NCBI GenBank assembly: GCA_964473525.1
Contig: CAYYPK010000006.1
Location: 230,356 to 294,355 of the forward strand
DNA: 64,000 bases
Origin: GCA-2687025 sp964473525
GTDB taxonomy: Bacteria > Poribacteria > WGA-4E > GCA-2687025
Direction: 5' to 3'
Positions 40,895 to 48,988 of this stretch are shown piece after piece. Below the pieces are notes generated by a model. It was given only the letters and a program-made list of their open reading frames with translations, did no database searches and was not told where the DNA came from. Each line of letters opens with the position of its first letter. Within the stretch, counting starts at the first letter, position 1. A program made the translations under genes and the position numbers.

Positions 40895-41638
40895 CTAACG
40901 CAAGGAGCGGATGGTGCCCCACGTCGTCGTGAGCTTGCCGGTGGCATCAACGGCGGTCGAGTCGCCAGAGTCGCCAATGATGTCGATGACGGCGGTGGTC
41001 AGCACGCCTGTTTCGTGCGACGTGACAGCGATTCCGACGAGAAACGGGTCGGCTAGCGTCACGTCAAGCGCCGGTGTAGGAGTGACGCCGTCGCGCGTCA
41101 CGGGGTTCCCGCTCCAGTTCGTGCCATCTGCTCCCCAGTCGCCGCCAAACGCCGTGCCCGACTTCGTGAGTCGAACTCCGGTGGGGAACAACGCCGCGTC
41201 GGGCGTGAGGCGCTCGCTGGAGCTGCCCGTGTCCGCCTCCGGCCGCCACTGGAAGGTGACGAGGTCGTTGTTGGCCCGCGCTGATGCCATGACGTTGACC
41301 GAGCCCGGCTCGAGGTTCTGTCGAGCCATGATGCCGGCCTTCGCCCAGTCGTTGGTGTGCTCGATGGACTGCACGACGATTGCGACGTCGAAGTCGCCAG
41401 AGACTTCCTTGTAGTAGTAGGTGAACTGGTCGGCCTCGCCCCAGATGTCGTGGCCGCCAGCGATGATCGTAGCAGTGTCGCCTGAGACATCCACGGTGCC
41501 GCTGTCGATGTGGACCTGGTCGTCGGTCGCGACGACAGCGACCTTCCAATCTCCGGCCGGCCACTTCTGAGCGGACGCGGTCAGGGCCACGGTCGTGGCC
41601 ATCCCGGCAACGAGGGCTAGTGTCGCTATTCTGCGCAA
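40895..41638 (-). CDS. Secreted DUF1349/concanavalin-like protein with C-terminal WG tag (pair, copy 2)
   Basis: This is a 247-residue paralogue of the next gene (shared VSGDFDVAIVVQSIEHTNDW, AKAGIMARQNLEPGS, GIAVTSHETGVLTTAVIDII). The start is set at TTG 41638, because GGAAAGGGA lies ~6 bases upstream and a complete signal peptide (RRIATLALVAGMATTVALTASA) follows. An ATG within the signal would remove its basic end. It ends DATGKLTTTWGTIRSLR. A possible promoter lies at 41716-41743. The role is unknown; carbohydrate binding is a reasonable inference from the fold. Confidence 0.78.
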   Translation of the reverse strand: MRRIATLALVAGMATTVALTASAQKWPAGDWKVAVVATDDQVHIDSGTVDVSGDTATIIAGGHDIWGEADQFTYYYKEVSGDFDVAIVVQSIEHTNDWAKAGIMARQNLEPGSVNVMASARANNDLVTFQWRPEADTGSSSERLTPDAALFPTGVRLTKSGTAFGGDWGADGTNWSGNPVTRDGVTPTPALDVTLADPFLVGIAVTSHETGVLTTAVIDIIGDSGDSTAVDATGKLTTTWGTIRSLR

Positions 41639-41715
41639 GAGGGTTCCCTTTCCCCGGTGCGGCGCCGCCTCAGGATGGGCGGGCCGGCGTTCGTGCGTCG
41701 GTGCGTGTGCCACCA

Positions 41716-41743
41716 GTTATACCGCATGGTACTACGTTCTTAA
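41716..41743 (-). promoter_or_regulatory. Possible promoter of the DUF1349-like pair
   Basis: On the minus strand TTAAGA (41743-41738), a 16-base spacer and TATAAC (41721-41716) lie ~78 bases before the TTG at 41638, within a locally AT-rich patch. The -10 is good; the -35 is weak. Confidence 0.4.
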
Positions 41744-41872
41744 TATAGCGCGGTCGGATGCCGTGCTCAACCGGCGCCAAACCAAGTGTGGGCCCGGCGA
41801 GCGACATGCCGCCGTTGGTGTGGGCCCGGCGCGGCGTCGACCGTGGCCCGTGCTACGGCTGCGGCCGCGTAC

Positions 41873-42622
41873 TCATTCCTTCAGCGATCCCCACGTCAGC
41901 GCCGCCTTGCCCTGCCGGTCCACACCGAGCGTGAGCCCATACAGCAGCGCGACATCCGTGTCCGTCAGGGCGCCGTCGTAGATGGCGACCTCATCGACGT
42001 CGCCTTCGTACCAGATGCCGCCCAGATGCTGCGTGTACGCCACCGTCGGCTTCTGCCCCGCTCCGTACGGGATGTCGATGGCGTCGGGCGCGGGTGCGCT
42101 GCCGGCGAGCTTCCCGTCGAGATAGATGCGGACCTCCACGCCGTCCTCGGCGACGCCCACGACGTGGTGCCACGCGCCGTCCGCCGGCCACGGCGTGTAC
42201 ACCTGCGGCCACTGCTCCGCGTCGTCTCGAATCCAGATGCCTACCTGATTGCCGTCGCTCAACTGGATGCCGTAGTTGTACTTGTCGTAGATAGGGTTGC
42301 GGCTGCCCAGCGTCGGGCGGATGATCGCCTCCATGGTCACGCTGGGGAAGAAGATGTCGTCCGCCATCTTCACGTAGTCCGCGAGACCGTCGAATGAGAG
42401 CGCCTCGCCGCGGAAGCCGGCTACGGCGCCCGGCTTGCCCACGACCGTGCCCTCGTTCTCGCCGAACTCCGGCGCCACCGTCCCGCCCTTGACGGTCGCG
42501 GCGTCGAAGCTCCACAGAGCGACCAACCCGAGTTGCTCGCGGGTCGCGCCGCGAGCGACTCCCGCAGCCAGGCAGAGGGCGAGCGCCGCGCCGCACGTGA
42601 ACGCAAGTCGTCGTGCCAACAT
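41873..42622 (-). CDS. Secreted LamG-domain protein with C-terminal WG tag
   Basis: This 249-residue protein has a signal peptide (residues 1-26, ending in ARGA). Residues ~32-225 are a LamG/concanavalin-type jelly roll: GLVALWSFDAATVKGGTV, EALSFDGLADYVKM, FFPSVTMEAIIRP, GAWHHVVGVAEDGVEVRIYLDGKLAG and VDEVAIYDGALTDTDVALLY. It ends DRQGKAALTWGSLKE, the shared tag. LamG domains of this kind bind carbohydrate or protein ligands on the surface. It is the first of three tagged secreted proteins on this strand and is divergent from the ribosomal-protein operon. Confidence 0.87.
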   Translation of the reverse strand: MLARRLAFTCGAALALCLAAGVARGATREQLGLVALWSFDAATVKGGTVAPEFGENEGTVVGKPGAVAGFRGEALSFDGLADYVKMADDIFFPSVTMEAIIRPTLGSRNPIYDKYNYGIQLSDGNQVGIWIRDDAEQWPQVYTPWPADGAWHHVVGVAEDGVEVRIYLDGKLAGSAPAPDAIDIPYGAGQKPTVAYTQHLGGIWYEGDVDEVAIYDGALTDTDVALLYGLTLGVDRQGKAALTWGSLKE

Positions 42623-42800
42623 AGCTCCAGTCCTCCTCTGTCGTAATCGCGATCAGGGCCACTATAGCAGGCGTGGCCAGTCCAGTCTTACCACCCACTG
42701 TATACACTCGGCCGGTCGCCGCGTGTCCGCTTGCTCCTGGCGCGCCCGCGGCCGCGCGATGGGGCGGCGCTTTGCAGGCGCCCTGTGGTCGGCCGTCGCC

Positions 42801-42830
42801 TTGACAGGCCGCGCGCCGAACGGCTAGCAT
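42801..42830 (+). promoter_or_regulatory. Sigma-70-type promoter of the rplU operon
   Basis: TTGACA (42801-42806), an 18-base spacer and TAGCAT (42825-42830) lie ~48 bases before the rplU ATG at 42878. It is the only strong match in the 255-base divergent region. Confidence 0.7.
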
Positions 42831-42877
42831 CTTCTTCTGCACGGGCGCAGTATGTTCGTAGCTGGGAGTTCCGCTGA

Positions 42878-43192
42878 ATGTATGCCATAGTCGCCACCGG
42901 TGGTAAGCAGTATCGCGCTTCGGTGGGAGATATGATCGACGTAGAGAAGCTGCCGGGCGATGTCGGCGACGAGCTTACGCTGTCCGAGGTGCTGCTCGTG
43001 TCGGGCGACGAAGGCGACGTCCGCGTAGGCACGCCGACCGTCGAGAACGCGACGGTATCCTGCAGCGTCGTGAAGCAGGACAAGAATTCCAAGATCGTAG
43101 TGTACAAGTCCAAGCGTCGTAAGGGCTATGCGCGCAAGCAGGGGCACCGTCAGTCCTACACGCGCATACGCGTCGACGCCATCAACGTCTAG
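42878..43192 (+). CDS. rplU: Ribosomal protein L21
   Basis: This 104-residue protein has the classic L21 start MYAIVATGGKQYRASVGD, the core VLLVSGDEGDVRVGTP and the basic end KRRKGYARKQGHRQSYTRIRVDAI. It binds 23S rRNA in the large subunit. GGGAG lies ~10 bases upstream. It is followed after 9 bases by rpmA, the standard rplU-rpmA-obg order, under the promoter at 42801. Confidence 0.97.
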   Translation: MYAIVATGGKQYRASVGDMIDVEKLPGDVGDELTLSEVLLVSGDEGDVRVGTPTVENATVSCSVVKQDKNSKIVVYKSKRRKGYARKQGHRQSYTRIRVDAINV

Positions 43193-43201
43193 GAGCGAGC
43201 A

Positions 43202-43456
43202 ATGGCGCACAAAAAAGGCCAAGGCAGCAGCCAGAACGGCCGCGACAGCAACCCGAAAATGCTCGGTGTGAAGCTGTACGACGGTGAGACTGCCAAGGGC
43301 GGCTCCATTATCGTTCGCCAGCGCGGCACGCGCATCCACCCCGGCGTCAACGTCGGCCGCGGCGGAGACGACACCCTCTTCTCTACGGTTGTTGGCACGG
43401 TGCGCTACGAGCGCGTCGGCCGCGACAAGAAGCAGGTCAGCGTGTATCCCGCGTAG
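43202..43456 (+). CDS. rpmA: Ribosomal protein L27
   Basis: This 84-residue protein begins MAHKKGQGSSQNGRDSN, the form without a cleaved N-terminal extension. It continues with KLYDGETAKGGSIIVRQRGT, IHPGVNVGRGGDDTLF and GTVRYERVGRDKK. Its N-terminus reaches the peptidyl-transferase centre. A T-tailed hairpin follows the gene. Confidence 0.97.
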   Translation: MAHKKGQGSSQNGRDSNPKMLGVKLYDGETAKGGSIIVRQRGTRIHPGVNVGRGGDDTLFSTVVGTVRYERVGRDKKQVSVYPA

Positions 43457-43497
43457 GCCGCCACCGAACGCACGGCGGGCGGCCACCACGGACTTCG

Positions 43498-43537
43498 AGC
43501 CTCGCAGCCTTCTCACAGGCGCGAGGCTTTCTTCTTA
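43498..43537 (+). terminator. Intrinsic terminator after rpmA
   Basis: AGCCTCGC (43498-43505) and GCGAGGCT (43521-43528) form an 8-bp stem followed by TTTCTTCTT. It would reduce transcription into obg, which then depends on readthrough or an unseen promoter in 43457-43582. Confidence 0.7.
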
Positions 43538-43582
43538 CCCGGCTCCCTATCGACAGACGACGGCGCGTGGGCGGACCCCAGC

Positions 43583-44959
43583 ATGATCGACCAGGCTGAG
43601 ATACTCGTGAAGGCGGGGGATGGCGGCAACGGCTGCATCTCGTTCCGGCGAGAGAAATTCGTGCCCAAGGGCGGCCCCGACGGCGGCAATGGCGGCAAGG
43701 GCGGCGACGTCACACTCATCGCCAGCTCGTCCGTCACCACGCTCGTCGACCAGCAATACACGAAGCACTACGACGCCTACCGCGGCGCGCACGGCATGGG
43801 AAAGACCGCCCACGGATACGACGGTCTGGGAGCGCGCGTCACCGTGCCCGTGGGCACGACCGTGACGGACGCGGACACTGGCGAGCTGATCGCGGACATG
43901 ACCGCGGCCGGCACGGAGCTTGTCGTCGCTCACGGTGGGCTGGGTGGACGTGGCAACGCGGTGTTCAAGTCCAGCGGGTACCAGGCGCCCCGCGTAGCGG
44001 AGAAGGGCGAACCCGGCGAGGAGCGGCGTCTCCTTCTCGAGGTGCGACTCATCGCCGATGTGGGGCTGGTTGGGTTCCCGAACGCTGGCAAATCCACGCT
44101 GCTCTCGCACGTGTCGGACGCCAAGCCCAAGGTGGCGAGCTATCCATTCACGACGCTGGAGCCCAATCTGGGCGTGGTACGCGTCGACCGAGAGCAGAAC
44201 TTCGTCGTAGCGGACATGCCGGGCCTGATCGAGGGAGCGCACGAGGGAGTCGGCCTGGGACACGATTTCCTGCGGCACGTCGAGCGCACCCGGCTGCTCT
44301 TGCACCTGGTGGACGTAGCCGCCGTTGACGGCCGCGACCCGTTCGAGGACTTGAAGACGATCAACCGCGAGCTGATGCTCCACAGCGACAAGCTCGCGGA
44401 CCTGCCCCAGATCATCGTCCTCAACAAGGCGGACCTGCCCGACGCTCAGGAGCGCCTACCCGCACTCCGTGAGGCGTTGGGAAGGCACCCATATCATGTC
44501 GTCTCCGCCGCGACCGGCGAGGGTGTCGAGGAACTCATGCGCGTCACGTACACGACGCTGGCGGGCATCCTTGAGGCAGAGGCGAAGGACACCGCGCCGG
44601 TCGAGCCCGAGCGCATAGAGTACGCGCCACGGCGCGGCTTCACGATTGAGCCACGCTTCGAAGGCGATGGCGTCGTCGTCGAGGGCGCGGCGGTGCGACG
44701 CGCCGTCATCATGACGGACTACGAGAACGAGGAGGCCGTGTGGCTCCTACAGCGACGCCTCAACCGCATGGGACTGTGGCGCGCGCTGAAACGCGCCAAG
44801 GTCAGGGATGGCGACACGGTCGAGATAGGAGACCGGGAGTTTGAGTTCTCGGGAGAACAGCAAGCCACGACGTTCGCGCAGTTTCTGGCTGCAAAACGTC
44901 AGACGGCTCGTCGTGAAGGTGGGGACGAGCACGCTGACGAGCGGGACGCAGACGCTTGA
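43583..44959 (+). CDS. obgE: GTPase ObgE/CgtA
   Basis: This 458-residue protein has the Obg order. The Gly-rich Obg fold (1-158) reads KAGDGGNGCISFRREKFVPK, GGPDGGNGGKGGDV and GGLGGRGNAVFKS. The G domain (~159-335) has GFPNAGKSTLLSHVSDAKPKV, TTLEPNLGVV, DMPGLIEGAHEGVGLG and NKADLP. A C-terminal OCT domain (~355-435) carries RRGFTIEPRFEGDGVVVEG and LLQRRLNRMGLWRALKRAKV. It acts in late 50S assembly and stress control. Its last 119 bases overlap proB in another frame, an unusually long overlap. Confidence 0.97.
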   Translation: MIDQAEILVKAGDGGNGCISFRREKFVPKGGPDGGNGGKGGDVTLIASSSVTTLVDQQYTKHYDAYRGAHGMGKTAHGYDGLGARVTVPVGTTVTDADTGELIADMTAAGTELVVAHGGLGGRGNAVFKSSGYQAPRVAEKGEPGEERRLLLEVRLIADVGLVGFPNAGKSTLLSHVSDAKPKVASYPFTTLEPNLGVVRVDREQNFVVADMPGLIEGAHEGVGLGHDFLRHVERTRLLLHLVDVAAVDGRDPFEDLKTINRELMLHSDKLADLPQIIVLNKADLPDAQERLPALREALGRHPYHVVSAATGEGVEELMRVTYTTLAGILEAEAKDTAPVEPERIEYAPRRGFTIEPRFEGDGVVVEGAAVRRAVIMTDYENEEAVWLLQRRLNRMGLWRALKRAKVRDGDTVEIGDREFEFSGEQQATTFAQFLAAKRQTARREGGDEHADERDADA

Positions 44960-46040
44960 CGGCGACCGCGCCGCCGACGTCGTCCGCCAGATAGCCGACG
45001 TGCGCGCCCGGGGCGTCGAAGTCGTCCTCGTGTCGTCCGGCGCCATCGCCGTCGGGCTCGGCCGGCTAGAACTCGCCCGTCGCCCAGCGACTATCGGCGG
45101 GCTTCAGGCTGCCGCATCCGTCGGTCAGAACTTGCTCATGCACGCCTACGAGTCGCTGTTCAGGGCGCACGATCTGCCTGTCGGGCAGGTTCTCGTGACG
45201 GCTGGCGATCTGGCCGACCGCAGGCGCTACGTCAACTTCGGCAACGCGCTCAACTCGCTCTTCGAATTCGGAGTGGTGCCTGTCGTGAACGAGAACGACT
45301 CCGTCTCCGTGGACGAGATCCGCGTCGGCGACAACGACACGCTGGCCGCTCACGTCGCGAACGCCGTGGAGGCCGACCTGCTCATCGTGCTGACCGACAC
45401 CGATGGCGTGTTCACGGCGGACCCACACACGTTCCCGGATGCTGCTCGCATACCGTTTGTCGAGGGCGTGACGGACGAGGTCAACAGCATCGCCGCCGAA
45501 CGCAACGCGAAGGCGCGCGCGTCTGGCCTGGGCACGGGTCGGATGGCGACGAAGGTTCGCGCCGCCGAGATCGCCACCGCCTCGGGCATACCGATGGCGC
45601 TCGCACACGGAGCTGCGGAGGACGCCATAGCTCGCGTTCTCGCGGGCGCCGACGTTGGGACGTTCTTCGCGCCAACCGCCGCTCGGTCGGCGCGACGCAA
45701 ACGCTGGATTGCCCACACGTTACCGCCCAAGGGCGAGATCGTAGCGGACGACGGCGCCGTCGACGCGGTGAGACAGCGCGGCAAGAGCCTGCTACCAGCG
45801 GGCATCAAGGCAGTCGCTGGCGCGTTCGCCTTTGGCGATCCCGTGCGCTGCTTGACGGAGTCCGGCGTGGAGTTTGCGCGCGGCCTCGTGAATTACGGAG
45901 CCGAGGATCTGGCTCGCATCCAGGGCAAGCGAACCGATGCGATACAGGGAACGCTCGGGTATCATTACGCGGACGAGGCGATCCATCGGGACAACCTCGT
46001 CCTCGTCGACAACGGCGGCGCCCACCGTGGCGCCTCGTAA
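44841..46040 (+). CDS. proB: Glutamate 5-kinase
   Basis: This is a 399-residue enzyme for the first step of proline synthesis (glutamate to glutamyl-5-phosphate). The amino-acid-kinase domain (~15-280) has RRLVVKVGTSTLTSG, VVLVSSGAIAVGL, VPVVNENDSVSVDEI, VLTDTDGVFTADP and GLGTGRMATKVRAA. A PUA domain follows (~300-385: LLPAGIKAVAGAFAFGDPV). The start chosen is TTG 44841 with AGGAG 9 bases upstream; a CTG at 44888 is the other option. Either way the kinase core begins inside obg, so at least ~50 bases are shared. proA follows 31 bases later. Confidence 0.95.
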   Translation: MSSRENSKPRRSRSFWLQNVRRLVVKVGTSTLTSGTQTLDGDRAADVVRQIADVRARGVEVVLVSSGAIAVGLGRLELARRPATIGGLQAAASVGQNLLMHAYESLFRAHDLPVGQVLVTAGDLADRRRYVNFGNALNSLFEFGVVPVVNENDSVSVDEIRVGDNDTLAAHVANAVEADLLIVLTDTDGVFTADPHTFPDAARIPFVEGVTDEVNSIAAERNAKARASGLGTGRMATKVRAAEIATASGIPMALAHGAAEDAIARVLAGADVGTFFAPTAARSARRKRWIAHTLPPKGEIVADDGAVDAVRQRGKSLLPAGIKAVAGAFAFGDPVRCLTESGVEFARGLVNYGAEDLARIQGKRTDAIQGTLGYHYADEAIHRDNLVLVDNGGAHRGAS

Positions 46041-46071
46041 GACCGACGCGTACGACCGAGAGGAGTGGCCG

Positions 46072-47358
46072 ATGTCCGCGCAGACAGACGAGCTCATGCA
46101 GACGCCGCTGGCGAAGCAGGTGCGCGAGCAGGTGCAGGCGGCGAAACGCGCGGCGCGACCTCTGGCCGGAGCTTCGTCCGAACAGCGGAACGCCGCTCTC
46201 CTCCTCATGGCGGACCAGATCGACGCCAATCGTGAAACGCTCCAGGCCGAGAACGAGAAGGACTTGGCGAGCGGTCGCGAGAACGCTCTCACCAGCGCCC
46301 TCCTGGACCGCCTGACGCTCACGGATGACCGCATTGCGAGCATGTCCGACGGCCTCCGCCAAATCGCGGCGCTTCCAGACCCGGTTGGCGAAGTCACCGG
46401 CATGTCGACCCGCCCGAACGGCCTCCGCATCGGCCGCATCCGAGTGCCCCTTGGAGTCGTCGGCATCATCTACGAGTCGCGCCCGAACGTCACCGCCGAC
46501 GCCGCGGCGCTGTGCCTTAAGTCCGGCAACGCGACGGTGCTGAGGGGCGGGTCCGAGGCGATCCACTCGAACGTTGCCATTGCGAGGGTGCTGCGCGCGG
46601 CCGCCAAGGAGGCCGGTCTGCCCGAAGCCTGCATTCAGTTCATCGGCACCACGGATAGGCAAGCTATCGCGGCGATGCTGAAGATGGACGATCTCATCGA
46701 CGTCATCGTGCCGCGTGGCGGCAAGGGGCTCATCCGCTACGTCGTTGAGAACTCGGTCATACCCGTCGTCAGGCACGAGGACGGCATCTGCCACACGTAT
46801 GTGGACGCCGCCGCCGACCTACAGATGGCGGAGGACATCTCCTACAACGCCAAGGTGCAGCGACCGTCCGTCTGCAACGCGATGGAGACGCTGCTGGTGC
46901 ACCGCGACGTGGCGCCGGACTTCCTGCCCGCCATGTGCGACAGGTTCCGGGTCGGCGGGGTTGAGCTCCGAGGCTGCGACGCCACACGCGCCATCGCGCC
47001 GGCCGTGGAGCCAGCCACCGAGGAGGACTGGGGCGCCGAGTACCTCGACCTGATCCTGGCAATACGCGTCGTGGACTCGTACGACGAGGCGGTCGACCAT
47101 ATCGAGGAACACGGCTCACACCACACCGACACGATCATCACCGACGACTACCGCACGGCGCAGCGGTTCCTCGCGGACGTGGATTCATCGTCCGTGATGG
47201 TGAACGCCTCGACTCGATTCTCCGACGGCTACGTGTACGGCCTTGGCGCCGAGATCGGAATAAGCACGCAGAAGCTCCACGCCCGCGGGCCGATGGGCCT
47301 CCAGGAGCTGACCACCTACAAGTTCATCGTCTACGGCGATGGGCAGGTCCGACAATAG
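46072..47358 (+). CDS. proA: Gamma-glutamyl phosphate reductase
   Basis: This 428-residue NADPH-dependent enzyme carries out the second step of proline synthesis. The ATG at 46072 has AGAGGAG upstream. Family blocks are VPLGVVGIIYESRPNVTADA, LCLKSGNATVLRGGSEAI, VIVPRGGKGLIRYV and PVVRHEDGICHTYVD. The catalytic Cys sits in KVQRPSVCNAMETLL. The C-terminal ASTRFSDGYVYGLGAEIGI motif is also typical. Its TAG overlaps the apparent start of nadD. Confidence 0.97.
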   Translation: MSAQTDELMQTPLAKQVREQVQAAKRAARPLAGASSEQRNAALLLMADQIDANRETLQAENEKDLASGRENALTSALLDRLTLTDDRIASMSDGLRQIAALPDPVGEVTGMSTRPNGLRIGRIRVPLGVVGIIYESRPNVTADAAALCLKSGNATVLRGGSEAIHSNVAIARVLRAAAKEAGLPEACIQFIGTTDRQAIAAMLKMDDLIDVIVPRGGKGLIRYVVENSVIPVVRHEDGICHTYVDAAADLQMAEDISYNAKVQRPSVCNAMETLLVHRDVAPDFLPAMCDRFRVGGVELRGCDATRAIAPAVEPATEEDWGAEYLDLILAIRVVDSYDEAVDHIEEHGSHHTDTIITDDYRTAQRFLADVDSSSVMVNASTRFSDGYVYGLGAEIGISTQKLHARGPMGLQELTTYKFIVYGDGQVRQ

Positions 47359-47969
47359 CGGCCGCCAGCAACCATCCGCGCGTAGGGCTCTACGGCGGCA
47401 CGTTCGACCCAATTCACAACGGGCACTTGCTGTGTGCCGAGGAGACGTTGGAGGCCTACGCCTTCGACGAATTCTGGTTCATTCCGTCGGCGCGCCCTCC
47501 CCACAAGCCCGAGGATCCGCTGCGGGCCACGGCCGAGGATCGCTACCGGATGGTCTGCTTGGCGACCGAAGGGCATCCGACGTTCCAGGTCTCCCGCGTC
47601 GAGATCGACAGACCCGGTCGCTCGTACGCCGTGGACACCGTGCGCGGGTTCCGCGACGTGTACGGGCCAGACGCTGAAATCTGTTGGATCCTCGGCGCCG
47701 ACTCGCTCATCGACTTCGAGATATGGAAGGACGGCGACCTGCTGCTGGACATGTGCCGGTTCATCGCCGTCACTCGCCCTGAATACGATCTGAACCGCGT
47801 CCCAGACGTCGTCAGGGGCCGCGCGGAGTTCTTTACCATAACCGGCATCGGCATCTCCTCCACGGATGTCCGAGCGCGCGCACGCCGGGGCGAGTCCATT
47901 CGATACCGCACGCCTGCCGCCGTGGTCGAGTACATTCAGCAGCAGGAGCTGTACACCGCGTGCGAGTGA
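47355..47969 (+). CDS. nadD: Nicotinate-nucleotide adenylyltransferase with apparent AUA start
   Basis: This 204-residue enzyme converts nicotinate mononucleotide and ATP to deamido-NAD. The nucleotidyltransferase signature VGLYGGTFDPIHNGHLL (with the H-x-G-H motif), then FIPSARPPHKP, YAVDTVRGF, WILGADSLIDFEIWKD and the C-terminal ISSTDVRARARRGESIRY are all present. No ATG, GTG or TTG precedes the signature in this frame for at least ~130 bases. The first plausible start is ATA at 47355, inside an ATAG overlap with the proA stop and with AGG ~7 bases upstream. A TTG at 47427 would delete the active site. AUA initiation or a single-base sequencing error are the two explanations. Confidence 0.9.
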   Translation: MAAASNHPRVGLYGGTFDPIHNGHLLCAEETLEAYAFDEFWFIPSARPPHKPEDPLRATAEDRYRMVCLATEGHPTFQVSRVEIDRPGRSYAVDTVRGFRDVYGPDAEICWILGADSLIDFEIWKDGDLLLDMCRFIAVTRPEYDLNRVPDVVRGRAEFFTITGIGISSTDVRARARRGESIRYRTPAAVVEYIQQQELYTACE

Positions 47970-48988
47970 GTTCAGCGTCGCCTCCGCCCGCCCGCGCGTT
48001 GGAGCCGCTGTCGACGATCGACGGCTACCGCCGTCTGTTCTTCGACGCCGACCACTGGGCTCCGTACGTCACGTGGGTCGCGCGCAAGCACGCCGACATG
48101 GACGAGCCGACGATCCGCAAGGGCCTCGCCGGCACGTACCCCACGTTCATCGTCGACGATGCCCTCGTCGTGAAGTTCTACGGCGAGCAGTTCCGAGGCG
48201 AGCCGACGCACGCGGCCGAGCTCGCGGTCGCCATGTCGCGGCCCGAGGAGCGCGGCATCCCCGCCCCCAGGATGGTCGCGCACGGATCCCTATACGAGGG
48301 GTCGAGCGGCTGGCCGTGGCCTTACGTCGTCTTCGAATTCGTCGAAGGCGTCAGCATCGGCGAGGCGCACGAACGCGTGTCGCACGGCGACAAGGTGGGT
48401 ATCGCGCGGGAGGTCGGCGCGATGGCGCGCGCGCTTCACGACGCGCCCGTGCCAGCCGACGGCCCGTTCGCACCGACGTGGGATGCATACGCCGCCTTCC
48501 TTGATGCCCAGCGCGCTCGATGTGTCGAGAACCACCGCGAGTGGGGCGATCTCTCCCCCGACCTGACATCCCAGATCGACGACTATCTTGCGCCAACGTC
48601 CGAACTCATCGACCGCAGTCGTCCGGCGCATCTCATCCACGCGGACATGACGGCCGATCACCTGCTCGGCGTCGAGGAGGCCGACGGCTGGCGCACGACC
48701 GCGCTCATCGACTTCGGCGACGCGATGGTCGGCGACCACCTGTACGAGCTCGTGGCCCTCCATCTCGACATGTTCCGCTGCGACAAGGCGCTGCTCGGGT
48801 CGTACCTGGACGCGTACGGAGTCGACCGGAGTTTTCGCCGGACGCTACCCCGCCGCGCGATGTCCACGACGCTGCTGCATCAGTTCGACGTCTGCGTGAC
48901 GTTGCCAGGACGGGTGGAAGGCCTCGAGCAGACAGCCGACCTCGAGCGCCTCGCGGACGCCATCTGGGCGCTCCCCGACGTTCAGTAG
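47960..48988 (+). CDS. Aminoglycoside phosphotransferase (APH/choline kinase-like) family protein
   Basis: This is a 342-residue small-molecule kinase with a GTG start that overlaps nadD by 10 bases. The nucleotide-binding lobe has TFIVDDALVVKFYGEQF and VVFEFVEGVSIGE. The catalytic lobe has the Brenner-like motif AHLIHADMTADHLLG (HxDxxxxH variant; Asp is the base, with His in the usual Asn place) and the metal-binding ALIDFGDAMVGD. Homologues act on aminoglycosides, homoserine, choline or sugars. Nothing here fixes the substrate, and chromosomal copies are usually not resistance genes. It is the last gene of the proBA-nadD run and overlaps the convergent heparinase-like gene by 7 bases. Confidence 0.85.
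   Translation: MRVSSASPPPARALEPLSTIDGYRRLFFDADHWAPYVTWVARKHADMDEPTIRKGLAGTYPTFIVDDALVVKFYGEQFRGEPTHAAELAVAMSRPEERGIPAPRMVAHGSLYEGSSGWPWPYVVFEFVEGVSIGEAHERVSHGDKVGIAREVGAMARALHDAPVPADGPFAPTWDAYAAFLDAQRARCVENHREWGDLSPDLTSQIDDYLAPTSELIDRSRPAHLIHADMTADHLLGVEEADGWRTTALIDFGDAMVGDHLYELVALHLDMFRCDKALLGSYLDAYGVDRSFRRTLPRRAMSTTLLHQFDVCVTLPGRVEGLEQTADLERLADAIWALPDVQ

Noticed and set aside
47427..47969. nadD starting at TTG 47427
   Set aside because: This start would remove the GTFDPIHNGH active-site motif encoded just upstream in the same frame.
47960..48988. Antibiotic resistance gene (APH family)
   Set aside because: Family membership alone does not show aminoglycoside modification. It sits in a housekeeping operon, and many chromosomal relatives act on metabolites.
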